Positions 24,690-37,800 of a stretch of 64,000 nt of DNA are shown piece after piece. Positions within the stretch are counted from its first letter, which is position 1. The number at the start of each line of letters is the position of its first letter. Below the pieces are notes generated by a model, which saw only the letters and a list, made by a program, of their open reading frames with translations, did no database searches and was not told where the DNA came from. The DNA lies in assembly GCF_004027225.2 (NCBI RefSeq), contig NC_044282.2, positions 75,154,287-75,218,286 of the forward strand, given 5' to 3'. The position numbers and the translations under genes are program-made. This stretch comes from Strigops habroptila (taxonomy: Eukaryota > Chordata > Aves > Psittaciformes > Psittacidae).

Positions 24690-25450
24690 GCTTCACCCCT
24701 CACCTTCGCCATTGGCTCCCCTCTCAACCTAACGCCGGTTTTACCACAGCGCAGCCACCGAGCCCCGCCACAGCGGCCGCTCCGCCACCGCCGCCGCGAA
24801 CGGGAGGGCTCAGCCCCGGTGAGCGCCGCTCCCCGCCCCGAGCCCCGGATGGAGGCGGGGGGGGGGGCGGTACCACAGCGGCGGCGGCCCCGGGCTCTCG
24901 CGAGGCGCCGCGGGGCGGAAGCGGCCCCGGGGGGAGCGGGGCCGGGGAGGGCCGTGCCCGGAAGCGGGACCCGCCATAACGGGCGCGCGCGCGCGTGACG
25001 CCAGCCCGCACGCGGCGGCGGGAGCGCGCACGGCGGGAGCGGTGTGTGTTGGGGGGGGTGGGGGGGAGTAGGGGCGTGTCCCCGCCGCGCTCTGCCCATG
25101 ACGTCACGGCGGCGGTGACGGGCGTGTGTGCTCAGCCAATAGGCGCGCCGGGCGGCGGGGTGACGCGGCGCCGCGGGGGGGCGGGGCCGAGCGGCGGCGG
25201 GGGGAGGAGCGCGGCGGCGGGCAGCGTGAGGCGACGCCATCGCGGCCGCGGCGGGCGCGGAAGACGCTGTGGTGGTGGTGGCGGTGGTGGCGGCCGCGCG
25301 GCCGCGGAGCCAGCCGGGGGCCGAGCGGCGGGGCTCGCTGCCGCCGCTGCCGCCGTCCTCGTCCGCCGCCGCCCCGCCGCCGCCGCTGCCGCCATTTTGT
25401 GAGAGCGGCTCGAGCGGGCGCCATGTTTGTAAGGAAGAATTAGGGCAGCC
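24690..25450 (+). promoter_or_regulatory. CpG-island promoter of the ZC3H6 gene
   Basis: Strongly CpG-rich block. It holds a perfect CRE/ATF site TGACGTCA (25099-25106), a CCAAT box (25136-25140), an ETS-like CCGGAAG (near 24957) and a YY1-type TGCCGCCATTTTG (25387-25399), which in housekeeping promoters usually lies just downstream of the start of transcription. A very short upstream frame, ATG at 25422 to TAG, is followed by a possible splice donor GTAAGG. An inverted CCAAT (ATTGG, near 24711) at the left edge would suit divergent transcription. Confidence 0.75.
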
Positions 25451-25822
25451 ATCGGCGGGCAGCAGCACCTCCCTTCCCCCGTGTGTGTGTCCTCTCGTTC
25501 TCCTGTGCCCCGGGCCTGCTCCTCCGAGCCGCCGCCGCCGCTGCCGCCGCCTCCTGCTGCCCGCGCGGGGCGGCCGGGCTCAGCCTGTGCAGCCTCGCCC
25601 TGCACTGGGTGCCCGTTAGTGTCTCACTAAGTAACCGTGAGTGAAACCTTCATCATCTCTCCTCACTGAGGGACCCGACCCTCCTCCTCACCGAGCCGCC
25701 CCCAGAGCGGCTGTGCGCGCCGCCGCCGCCGCCACCTCCTCCTCCTCCCTCCGCACCACGGGCAGCGGCAGTGTCCTGCCTTCCTCCACCTCCCTCCTCC
25801 TCACCACACCACAGCCAGCACA

Positions 25823-28800
25823 ATGGCCTTTGAAAGCCTGTTCTCCAAACCCCCAAACCCAGTTCTTGACCCAAACATGCCCGACTCTGACAGGCAACAT
25901 GCAGGGGACGAAAGGTCGAGTAACATTCTTCTCTCTCTCCGCTTCTCATAATGGTGATACTAGTGGGGTGATGCTGATGCTGATAATGATGATGATGATG
26001 ATGCTGTGTGTTAATGTGCCGAGGGGGTTAACGATGTTTTTGTGGGGGCAGGTCACCTTCAGGCTGGAGGACCGGGGTGGTGGTGGTGGTGGGGGTGCGA
26101 GGAGGGGAGGAGGGGGGTGACACCGGGTTTAGAAGTGCATATTATTAGCAGGGGGTTATTTTTTGGAATGCATGCCTTTTTACATCTTCATTTATTTATT
26201 CTGGCTGGGAACGGGGACTGTTTTCCATTTCTTTCCATAAATTGCACTTTCCAGGGGGTGTCTGTTGAATGTCACCATTGTTCTTTTCCTCCCTTCCCCT
26301 GGCGCTGCTAGTCAGGTAGGAAAGGGTGCTCCGAGCTGGGGTTTCCTCTTTTTGGTTGTTTTTGTTTATACCCGAATCTCTCACTAGAGCCATATTTAAC
26401 CTCATTTTCTTGCCAGATTACACCTTACCCATTTAACTGGATCTTTTTTTATGCAGATTAAGCTCTGACTGACGTTATCTTTGCCACCTCTCAGTCCCCA
26501 TGCGCAGAAACCCAGAGTCCTGTTCCTGGTGAAAGGACCTCTGTTCCTCCCTCCTTCCCTCCCTTTCTCTCCTGCAGCTGCTGGAAATTCAGATCCTTCC
26601 TCCACGCGGCCCTGGCCTGCCTAACTAGTTCCAAAAATACTGTGCCAGGGCGGCAGCGACCAGCCCTGCAGTCTACATCTACCCAGAGACACAACTGCAG
26701 GAGTTAAAGCTGCTGGGTTGCCACAGCTGCCCTCCCCACAGAGCTCCACAGCCCTGCTTGTACTCGTGTCAGAGGGCTGGAGCAAGAAAACCCAGCAGGA
26801 AAGGGCTGGTGAGGGAACGTAACTGTTCCCTCGCTGCAGGAAGCGTCACTAAGCCTGCGGTACAAACTGGGAAGTGGAAGGGCCACACAGAGCCGAGGGA
26901 CTGCTCCAGACATGGTGCTGTGTTTTAGCGACAGGTTCAGGGCAGACCTCGGAGCTGCTGATCCTTGGTTTCACCTTCCTGCCTTTACTTGCGTAAGTTG
27001 AGTCATGCTGCATGTTCCGAAGGAGTGCCGTGTCAAAGCAGACCAGTAATCCGCTGGGATTGCTGGAGGTGCCTGTTAGAACCGTGCGGCAGCAGCAGGC
27101 AGAGTGGTCTGAGAGCTCCTTTGTGCTGTTTCAGGGATTGAACATACTTTGTGCTCCCAAGTCCTCGGTGAGGCCGAGCCCCCGGTGCCCACTGTGCTGC
27201 TGGAAGCACGGTTGTGCTAACTGGGGGTTACTCATGCGGTGGTGACAAGTAGAGTTCCTCTCACCAGCTCTCCTCACCGCTGCGGCTGTTGTTACACTGG
27301 TAAATGGTGGAATAGAATAAATAAGTGCTACCTGAGAGTCTAATGGATGTGTTAAATACAGGTTAATTTCCAATAAACATGGCTTTATAATGTTTTAATT
27401 TCAGAAGAGCAGGAGATTCAACAATAAACACGTTTAACCTGTTAAGTAATGCTCTTTGTAAACAAGGCTTGTGCAACTTCTGCTCCCCTGTGATCTGAAA
27501 CGTGTAAAGTGTGTTCTCCATGCACCCAGAGTGTTGTTAAAAAAGAAAGAAGCCCCAAAGAAGTCTTTGTATTACGTTAGTGAGCAAAGTGTGGACTTCC
27601 TGCAGTGTATGAAGATTTCCCCACCAGCTGGGGAGGCCCAAAGAGAAACAGGATCAGTCCCCTCCACAGAAACCATGCCAAGGGCAGTCAGGTCTTTAGG
27701 CACTGGTAGCTCGGTAGGACGAGTTTACCGTAGGTACAGCCCATAACAGGAAGCTGCTGAAATCATTTAACAGATCCATTCATGCAGCATGAATGAATAG
27801 CATTTCTGTTAATATTTGGTTTGATTTTGAACCGATCAGTGCAATTCTAAAGAAGTTGGTTAGTGCTTTGGAGCAGTAGAAAACAGTAAAAGCCCCTTTT
27901 CTGTTCACACTTGGGATAATAGAAGATTGTTTTAATCCAGAGTCTTTGTTTTCCTTGTTCATAGGCAGGCACCTGCTTAAGGAAGGAAGTTTTTCATTTT
28001 ACAGATATTTTTAGTTAGCTCATTGTGGAAACATTGTCTTTGCTGGCGTGTTTGAGACTTTCTGTGCACAGGTGAAAGGTGTCAGTGTAAAGTTCTTCCT
28101 GTGAGGTCGGGTTTTATGGGGGATTGCTGCTTCTGTAGGTAATAGGGTAAGAAAGAACTATGTGGCAGGGTGCTGCCAACCTCAGTTACAGCAAATACAC
28201 ACAGAACTGTGGGTAAATGTGCAAGTTCCTGCTCTCTCCCAGAGGGCTGATTCATTGTGAGAGGTTGTGGCTGCTGTTACCATCATCTGCAGGGCTGGGA
28301 GCTTCATGCTTCTCTTAAAACTCTTTATTTTGGGGCCATTGTCCCACCTGTGCCTCATGCGGTAGATAAAGCACGTGCCTAAGAGAGGAACTAAGCACTT
28401 GCCACAAATAGAATCCAGTCCTCATGCATGGACTGAATTCTTGGGTGGACTTTGATTTCTGACTAACAGGGAGCTCTCACGGGCAGGAGAAGGAGTCGTG
28501 CTAAGTTGGTTCTGCCTTTGAACCCGGTGCCAGGTTTACAGCTGCCAGAGGCTTCAGAAAGTAACTCGGAGTTCATTTCTTTTTGCAGTCTAAAACACTG
28601 GATTGGTGCTGACACTTTCTGGTGGCTATTCCTGCTTTGCTGTCATTTAATCTCCATCTCGGAGATGCCTTATCCCATTATCTGCTGTAAAAATAGCAGT
28701 GACCCGATGGAGGTCTGAGCATGGAACGTTAACTGAGCTCACAGGGGTGCAGGCAGTGCTCCTGCAGCCAGCAGGGTCTCAGGAGCTGCGCTGCAGTGTG

Positions 28801-31800
28801 AGTATCAGGCCCCTTTTTCCATGCTCATGGTACAGCAAAGGAAATCGGGGGCAGCTCTGAACAGGCACCTCAGCGGCCTGTGGGCTTTCGTCAGGAGGTT
28901 GTCCTGGTGTTTGCAGGGGCTGTTTGGAAATGGCACTTCAGAGCCAGGCTTGTCTGTTGCATGGCAGGTTCCGCTCCCCCAGAACCCTGCTAATCCTCAT
29001 TGTCCGCTTTCCCGTTATGTGTTTGATACAGTTTCTACATTTCAAACTGCAGCTGGTGCAGTCACTTTATTATTACTCAAGTTAAACTGATTTTGAGCTC
29101 TATGAAGTGTAGCTGAAGTGTTTGATGCTGTGACTCTGTGTGCTCCTGGCTGTGGTGCTGCTCTTCCAAAGCCTCTCCTTTGCCAGCCGCACATGCCCTG
29201 TGTCCATCCAGACAAGCCACGTGAACAGAGGCTTCACCCAGGCACCCATTGCCTTTATTTTCCCAGTTTCCCTTCCAGCTGTCTTGGGAATTGCCTGTTC
29301 CCTTCCCAGTGCAGCCCTCCTGGCCTGGGCGAGCATGACTTGCACTGCTGCTCTGACCGGTCTGGCTGGTTCACCCTGATGGAGACTGCTCTGCTGAGTT
29401 CCAGCCATGGCAAGGGAAGGGAACACCCCACGTGGGGCTTGTAGCAGCTCAGTAACAGCAACTTGAAATCTCTGTTACACCCCTTGGTTGTACATTCTCT
29501 CTGTTATGGCTTAGTCAGTGTCCTGTTGCTCTCCCTTCCCACAAGCCTCCCATCCATCTTCAACTGACAACTTAAATACTTCTCTTTTATTGTACCTGCT
29601 GCTTTCTGTCCGCGTGTGCATAGTCTGCTTTGAAAATGTTTGCTCAGAGCTGGTTTGAAAGATGCTTGTTCTTTAGGTCAGAAATAGTTAATCACCAAAG
29701 AATGTGTTCATGTGCAGTTGGAGTTGTTTGTGAGCGCTGGATGCAGCCTTGCAGTGATTTATTGTTCTCCAGCATGATTTCAAAACTTGCTTTGACATCA
29801 GGAAGCAGAGAGAGAATCGCTCCCCAGTCTGCCCTGGGGGCAAACAGGGCTGGTTGCCATCCAGCCAACACTGCAGGGGTGGCAGCAGGCGGCTGGCTGG
29901 GTCACTCCTGTTCTGGGGAGGAGGAGGTGAGTTCTGTGATTTCTTCTGCAGTATTAAACCCCAGAGACTGGAGGTGGGTGGGCAGCAGGGTGACAATGTG
30001 GCCTGCCCAAAAGTTGCTCATTGGCCTGCAGTACCACCACAGGAAGCTTATGTTTTGGCACTGCTGCTTTTTCACTTACTTCGTCCGCTTTATGGGAGCA
30101 CAGTACCAGTGACCCAGCACTGTGCGTGAAAGCAGAGCAGAGGTTAAAACCCTCCCAGCTCTCTGCTGTGTAACTTCTCATGGTGTGCTTCACTGCCTGG
30201 CTGGAGGTTAAAGTAACGTCATGTTTGCAGGGTGGCCAAAGAAAAGTGCCTTAAGTGACCTGCATAACGTTGTCAAAGAAGCCAGTGCTGATACCTGGTG
30301 GACTTGTGCTGTTAACAGCAAAACCACCTTCTAGTTCTGTAGGTGTTTTCCTTATTCATTCTCATTTCAGAATCAGAATCGATCAGGTTGGAAAAGACCT
30401 TTAAGATCATTGAGGCCAACCTTTACCCCAGCACTGCCAAGGCCACCCCTAACCCATGGCACTGAGGGCCTCCATTCATAAATTCTTTAGTGTCACAGCA
30501 TCTGGGACGCTTTAGCACTGTTAAAATCTTATTTTAGACTTACTATTTTCATGCCATCAAATTGGGTCTGAGTTATTGTGCTCTTTGTAGGTTCACAGAA
30601 CCCAAATCTCACCTGTTGGGAGTGTTGCAGGTTCACCGTGTGACAGTGAGCAGACAGGAAGCATGAACTGGTGAGGTGGCTGTGCCCGTGTGTGCAGCCA
30701 CGAGTGCTGCACAGCACCACGTTCTTCTGGATGGAGAGTGTGAGCAGGAGGGTATGTGGTGCAGCAGGAGTGTGTGAGGAGCTGGAATAGAGGGGTTAGA
30801 ATAGAAATCCAGTGTGGGGCACTGTGAAAAACATGCCCAAAGGAAGCTAGAGAGGACAAATACCCAGGGTGTAAGGCTTCTGTACTAGATACGTCTTGAC
30901 CAGTGTCAAACCACTCAGGTAGTTCCCAATAGGTTTAAACTCTTTGTCCTGCGTTATGTGTCCTGATCACGGGTACTCAGAGCTCAGCAGAAGAGGCTGT
31001 GAATGAACGTGCTGTTTCTGTATGAACAGTTGAGGTTTTGGACATCCTGTGTTTTCTGATGACTTGTCTCTTCTAGAACTAATCACAGAAGGAAGAGGTT
31101 AAGGTTTAACAATGCACTCGCTTCAGGAAGAAAGAGATTTGGTTTCCTTTTTGGGCAGTAATATTCAGTTAGCACCAGAAATTAGCAGCTGCTTAAAAAA
31201 TAATTCGTTATTTGGCGTGGTAGAGAGCTGCTCATGTAGGAAGTTTGCATTCTTGCTGCTGTGTCCTTTGTGTGCACAAGAAGTAAAGGGAGATGTTTGC
31301 AGCCTTTCATTTTTCCTACTATATACTTTTTCTCACCTTGGTAGTGCTTTGGGGAAGTCTGTTCTATTCATATGCTCTTTAAGGCTTATTCTAATAAAGA
31401 AAGTCAAAGCATCATGTTATAAACCAAAATGTGATTCTTTTGAAATGAGACCTTTCCTCAGCTGTGAATCAAACCTACCAAAATAGGAGTTAACAGAAAG
31501 TAGTGTTTGATATAATAATGTTAGCTATTAATAATATATATTATATATAATATATATTATCATATATATATGATATAATAATGTTAGATATAATAATATA
31601 GATATCTAGAAAATAATGTTAGATCTAAGGCAGAAGTTCTTCCCTGTGAGGGTGCTGAGGCGCTGGCACAGACTTTTCCCAGAGAAGCTGTGGCTGCCCC
31701 ATCCCTGGCAGTGTTCAAGGCCAGGTTGGACACAGGGGCTTGGAGCAACCTGCTCTAGTGGAAGGTGTCCCTGCCCGTGGCAGGGGTTGGAGCTGGATGA

Positions 31801-34800
31801 GCTTTGAGGTCCCTTCAGCCCAAACCAGGCTGGGATTCTGTGGTTGTGTGGTAGACTCACATTTTGGTTGTATGGTTTTGTTCATGTAAGTTCTTAAAAC
31901 TCAGGTTCTCCTGTAGCTCCTGCACTGTCTGCACGTGTGCTCAGTCCTTCTGAGAGGAACATTTCCCACCAGGAAAGCCAGTTTAGTTTTCTTAAAGTAT
32001 TTTAAACCTGCAGTTGTCAGTGTGCTGAGAAAATGCATCTCGTTTCTGTGTCCTAGAGCTTGAGTTGTAAATCTGCTTTGCACATGAAGAATGCTATTTA
32101 AAAATGACTCTGGCTAAGGGCAGGAAAGGTGAGTTAAAGCTGAGTTGCAATGTTAGCAACTGAGCAGTGAACACCAGAGCAACAGTGAGTTACTTTAGGT
32201 GTGGATTTCTGTTTCCCTACCCAAATATTTGCATAACTGCTCTTTCAGTGATTTCACCAGATTGATTCTTCCCTGAAAGTTAATTTGGCTTCTGGCCCTT
32301 TGTAATCCATTCCTGAGATGCTCTAGAAATACCCTGGGGACAGTGGAAATGCTTTCTAGTTTCATTTTCACATATCCTTCAAGCTCCAAGTATGTGGAGA
32401 TGGCGGAAGAGGGAGTGATCCGTCAGTGATTTTAGTTCTTTCTCTTGCATCTGGAGAGGAACCGAGTGTTCTTTGTGTGTACCTCCTCCTTGTGCAGGGG
32501 CTCGTAGGAAACATCACTGCCTTTGACTTAGTTAGCATTTGTTTAGCTCATGGAGTCTAGGTGATGTTACTTAATTTTGCATCTCCTGTGTTCTGCATTG
32601 CAGGATTTGCCGTCAATGGGTCATGAGGAAATGGTAGGACCATATGGCAATAAGTCATCATCAGGGGCTCTTTATGAGCACTTCCAGCAGGTCAGGCAGC
32701 GGTAGCCAAACACCTCTAAGCAATTTAAACTGGTATTTGATGAAGATGCTTCTGTTTCTCTTCCAAAAGGTCTTTAAACACACTCGGGTGGGAAGGGCTT
32801 GGTAGTGCTAGCTGAGATCTTGGGTTGGAGGTGAGGTGCCCTCTCCTGCTCTGTCCTGTGCCAGAGTTCCGTACTGCCCTGTAACAGGTCAGGATCAACT
32901 TCCATTGATGAGAAGGTGCATTGGATCGATTCAGCCTTTGCAAATCCAAGCACGTGGCAGCAGTTACACCTTGCCAGTGGTGCTGGGTCAGCGCAGGGGC
33001 TGTCCCTGACCCCCGAGGTGTGTGTTGTGGAGGCACCATGGAGTGAGTGTGCCCACAGCTTGGTGGCATTGTGTCAGCAGCGGTTGGTTTGGTGGTGGCT
33101 GTTCTGTGGGGCAGGGGAGGTGAAAGAGAAGTGAATCTTGGCAAAGAACCAAATTACACTTCCTTGCTTGTCCACGTCAAGAAAACTGCGTGTTTTGTGT
33201 GTGAGAACACACCAGAAGCACTGCTGCAGGCACTGTGCAAGGCCAGAGTGTCCTGGGAGCACAAAGCTGTACCTTGCACAGAACAAGTTCCTCTGTCTCC
33301 TCTTAGGTCAGTGTTGGGGTCGGTTTGCAGTAGGTGCCTGCCAGGGGGCAACGCTCAGGCCTGTTTCCTGGAGCACCAGCCACTGCTTAGCTGTGGGTTC
33401 TCCAGCCCACGTCTGTTGACTTCCCAAAGCTGCTTCCTATGGCCAGCTCTGGAATATGCGTAGGAAGCGAACTTGGAAAAGGGGTATGTTCTGCACTCAC
33501 TTTGTAGTGCACAGCTCAGTTTGGGTTTTAAATGGGGAAAAATCCTATAAAATGGATTTTTTTTCTGCCCTATCACTCTGTTAAACTTTCTTTGAAGGAT
33601 AATTCAGTTGTTCCCAAGGAATTGTATATTTTTGGCAATTTTATTTTCAAATCACATTTATGCAGAGTTTTCTTTTGGGTTTTGTTCTGTTTTGGTTTTT
33701 TTTTAACGTTCTTGAAGTTCAGTGCCTGGAAAATTCTAGGATGTTGTGGAAAGAATGTAGGCATTGGGGGAGTAATGGAAAACCTTCCGTAACCTTCCCG
33801 TTGGAATGCAGTCCAAAGGATAGCATTACTGACATCCTGCACAGTTGGTTTACCTAGAAAGTTAATGGAGCCCTGGATGCATCCCAGCAGTATAAATCCA
33901 TGAGGGCAGTTCCCAAAGGAACTGGGAACAACCTGTTTTCCTAAAGAGCATTTCCAGTGGGCATTTTCTTAAGAGCATGTTTAAATTGAGCAGAAATCCT
34001 TCAGGGAGGGAGTTGAGCTCATGTTGCCAGAGTAGGAAAGCTTGTTTTTCCCAATGGCTGCAGGTGTTCCGTAGGTATTTGTGTTCCAGTTTCTCTAAGC
34101 ACACTTCATTGCCTGGAAAGTTGGGACAAATGCTTTCTTGGGATGCACTCCAGAGGTTCTCAGGGAGTGCTGCAGATAATGGCCACTGTGGTGCTTGAAC
34201 AGGGTTTATTCTATGCTTGGGGTACCTAACAGAAGATCCTTTCTCTGCTCTCTCGTACAGGAGTGTCTTGGTGTTAGGTTCTTCACAAGGCACCGTAAGG
34301 ACTGTGTGTGAGCACATTTCCATGAGCACCTTATAAAGATCACACAGAAATGGGTTCTGAAGCTGCCTCTGCTTCACGTTCGGCGCCCACTTGGTCGTGG
34401 GCAAACCTTTATTCTTAGCACTGTAATTCTTACTGCTCAGTTCCACTGTTTGTTCAAAACCTCCCAGCTTCCTGCTAGTCTGTATTTGCACTAAAAGTCA
34501 GGTCCTTTTCAGGGTGTTTCCCAGTGACTGTTGAAGGCCAGGAGCAAACCCAGTGGTGGTTGTGTTTGCAGTGCAGCTGAGCTTAAGAAACAACAGTTGA
34601 GCAATTCTTGCCTTCTTTCTAAGCTCCCTTTTGTTTCCTATTCCCCACAGTGTATTCAGTGTGTCGGAGGGAAGAGCCAGGCCTTCCATGGGCTCATCTT
34701 CCATGAGTTTGCCCTGTCTGCTTCAGAGAGTCCTGCAGGATCACTCGCTGCCTGCCCTGTGGTTCCTCTTACTGCCCCTCAGTGTGAATGATGGTCTTTA

Positions 34801-37800
34801 AAGGACACCTTCCAGAGAATATTTTATTCAGATTAAATCTGTTTTATTTAATGCCCACTTCTTAATATTTTGACATTTGGAAGCTTCTTATAAACTTGCC
34901 TTCTTTCCAGTCCCACTACTTGATGCTGCTCAGCAAAACCATCTTCAGTACTCACCTAGAAGGTGATTTTTCTCCCATATTCCAGAGTTTCCCGTATTTC
35001 CAATCACTGGGTGAGCTGGCTGCCCTTATGTGTCACCTAGAAATGTTCTGGAGTCCCTTGTCCATCATGTAGCAGAGCAAAGCATCTTCCTGAGGCTCAG
35101 GTGCCCATAACCTGTCTTTGCCTGCCTGCAGTGGGCTGCCCGGAGGCGATGGGTACGCAGTTGCTGTGCTGTAGGATCCCACCAGTAGCTGAGAACTAAA
35201 AGTGAAGAGGTGGTACCTTGGAATGGATGGATTTCCTCTGGTTTTCTCCAAAGCCTTTATATGAGCTGATCATCTTGATGTGGGGTTTTCCCTTCCAGTT
35301 AGTCAGGGATCTATAATCATATCTTGATGGGTTTTTGATGTTTCTTTCTTCCATTGTGGCTGTTAAAGAGTATTTAGTTCTTAGAAGCCCCAGGACACAC
35401 AAGGTGCTGATACAGCAGTCCTGTCATCTTCCCTTTTCATCTCCCTGCCATATCCATAGAAGAAGTCCCAACTTTGGGTTGCTTCTCCCTTCTTACTGAC
35501 TGGTTTTACTGTGGAGCCTCAGGCCTTTTGCTTCCTGGTGAGTTCTTCCCCCTTCCTGCAACTCACAGTGCCTTGAAGCAGAGTTCATCACGGGTGAGGT
35601 GGACAAATTATAAGGCAATTTAATAAACCCAAATTACTGCTTCAGTCCTAATACCTCTTACTGCCCCCAGCACTTGTTTAGTCTTGTTTTATTCCTTGAT
35701 TTTTGTACATTTAATATCGTTTTCTACAGTCTTTCCCCTTCCTGCTCCACCATCTGCTGAATCCGGGCCCTTCAGAGGGAGGGTTTCAGGCACTGATGGC
35801 ATTTCCAAGCAATCCCATGTAAAAACTGAGCACTGAGTTGCCATAAGTTTCCATGATGCCTCCAGAGGCTGAATTCCCGAAGCAGCAATAATGTAGGAAT
35901 AACTATATAGAGCCAAGTACAGATGTCTCAAAGCAGCAAATTCTTCCACAACCAAACTCCAGCTAATACCAAAGAGTGGAAGAGGAGCTGGGATTGCTCC
36001 AGCAGCAAGTCTGCAACAGGGATGAGAAATGGGTGTTGGGGCAACGTGTTTCCTTGGGGCAAAGTATTTCAGTAGACAGAACTTGAACTGAAGTCTCATG
36101 TAATCATAGAAACCTTTTTTCCCCACTGACGGAGATGAGCACAAGCCTTTGGTAGTTGGTTTACAAGCACTTGAAGTGTGACGTTTTGTGTCTGTATTCA
36201 TCTTTTTACTCATTCTTCAAGTATTAACTGCTCCTTGTCAACTACTGCTGATTTCTTTTGAAGAATTCACCTTACTACTAAGTTAATTCTCCTGTTTCAA
36301 ACTGCTCATGGCTTTGGCCATTCCACCTTAGATACTTGGATCCCACCTTCACTTCCAGGAGCTGTTGAAGGACGTGTGTTTGTATCACTGTGCATTGTTT
36401 TTCCTGCAGTGCCCAACTACTTCCTTTCATTATTTAACTCTGGTTTCAGAGAGGTTGAATTGCCTTTAGTTGTGATCACATCTGTTCTGCAAACACAGCA
36501 CCATGCAGGGAACAGCCCTGTAGTGGGAGCACTGCTACAAGTGGTTAAACTACCTCTTAGTTGTGTTTAGGGGCAACAGAGCGTTGCGATTTTAATCTAG
36601 GTTGGAGAAACCTGTGTAGGAAGAAAAGACCTTGAAAAGAGCCAAACCATAGCTCTAAAACTTCTTGATTTTGCCATTTAATGGTTTGCATTCCATTTTG
36701 CTTTAAAATCCTTAAATCCTGGTAGTTCTTGGGGTGTTCCATGTATGAAAAAGCATAAGCAGATGTATAAAGATGTGCCTGGTGCAAAGAACTGGGGGTG
36801 TTTTCACTGTGCTGTTGGGCAGATGAGAGGGATCATAACGTGCCATTTAATGTATTGATGTGTTTCCTCCTACAGAGAGGATGGAGAGCTGGAAGATGGG
36901 GAAATAGATGATGCAGCCTATGAGGATGTGAAAGAACATGGTTCAAAAGGTGACGACAAACAGAAGAATGAGAAAGGACACAGGAAATCACGGAAGAAAC
37001 GCAAAAAAGAGAAAGAAAAGAAGAAATCCAAAAGGAGAAGGCGGGATAAGCACAAGGTGGGGAAACACAAAGCAAACAGGTGGAGGTGCTGATTTTAATG
37101 CCAGGTTTAGGCAAGGAGCCAGGGAATTAGAGAAGAAAAATGCTTTTATTACCATTTAGGCAACCTTTGGGGGTCTGAGGGCAGGTTTGGGGATTCCCAT
37201 CTCACCAATGCACTTCAGTGTTAAAGAGTTTGTGTATTAAATAGACTTCTGACACATGGAAGTGCGTATTCACACATTCCAGTGACAGTTTCTGTGGTAT
37301 AAGAGACATAAATCATTAAATAACCCAAGCATAGCACTTTTGAAATGATCGTTTGGAAACTCACTTGTTTGCTTTGCCTCGGTGCATTTCATAAACTTGG
37401 GTTTCCTCTCTTAATAGGTGTAACTATTATTTGTAATACACATCTTCACGGGATGCTTATTTATTTATGTATTTCTTTTAATAACAGCTTGCAAAATACA
37501 TTTATGAGCCTTTTACTCCATGCTGCTGCCGGTGGTTGTGGTAGTTCTGACATGAGAGGGTGAAGTGTTAAACCCCTCCTTAAATTGCTTAAATCTGAAG
37601 CAGCAGTGTAAGTTAAGCACTGGCCACTGGCAACAACAATGGTGACTGGACCGTAGAGATTTGAGAGAGTTTTAGGGTGAAATTTAATGTAAATTGATCA
37701 ATTTCACTTTTTGTGCTAAGTATTAGCACATGGGAAGGAAAGATTGCAGGCTTGTTCAGTGCATCCTTCAGTGACGTTCATTAAGATAATGTGTCTAATA

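Larger units (their letters stand above)
25915..36875 (+). other. ZC3H6 intron 1 (about 11 kb)
   Basis: Mostly unique, less GC-rich sequence without a supported gene. Contents seen: a GAT-type microsatellite near 25975-26003, a GGT run near 26073-26096, a CR1 remnant at 30367-30475, an AT-rich block at 31505-31612 and a CR1 copy at 31612-31845. The open frames within it are short, carry no recognisable domain and lack splice support. Confidence 0.7.

Noticed and set aside
24614-25605. Long Pro/Ala/Arg-rich open frames on both strands of the CpG island
   Set aside because: Products of GC-rich composition; no domain and no conserved start.
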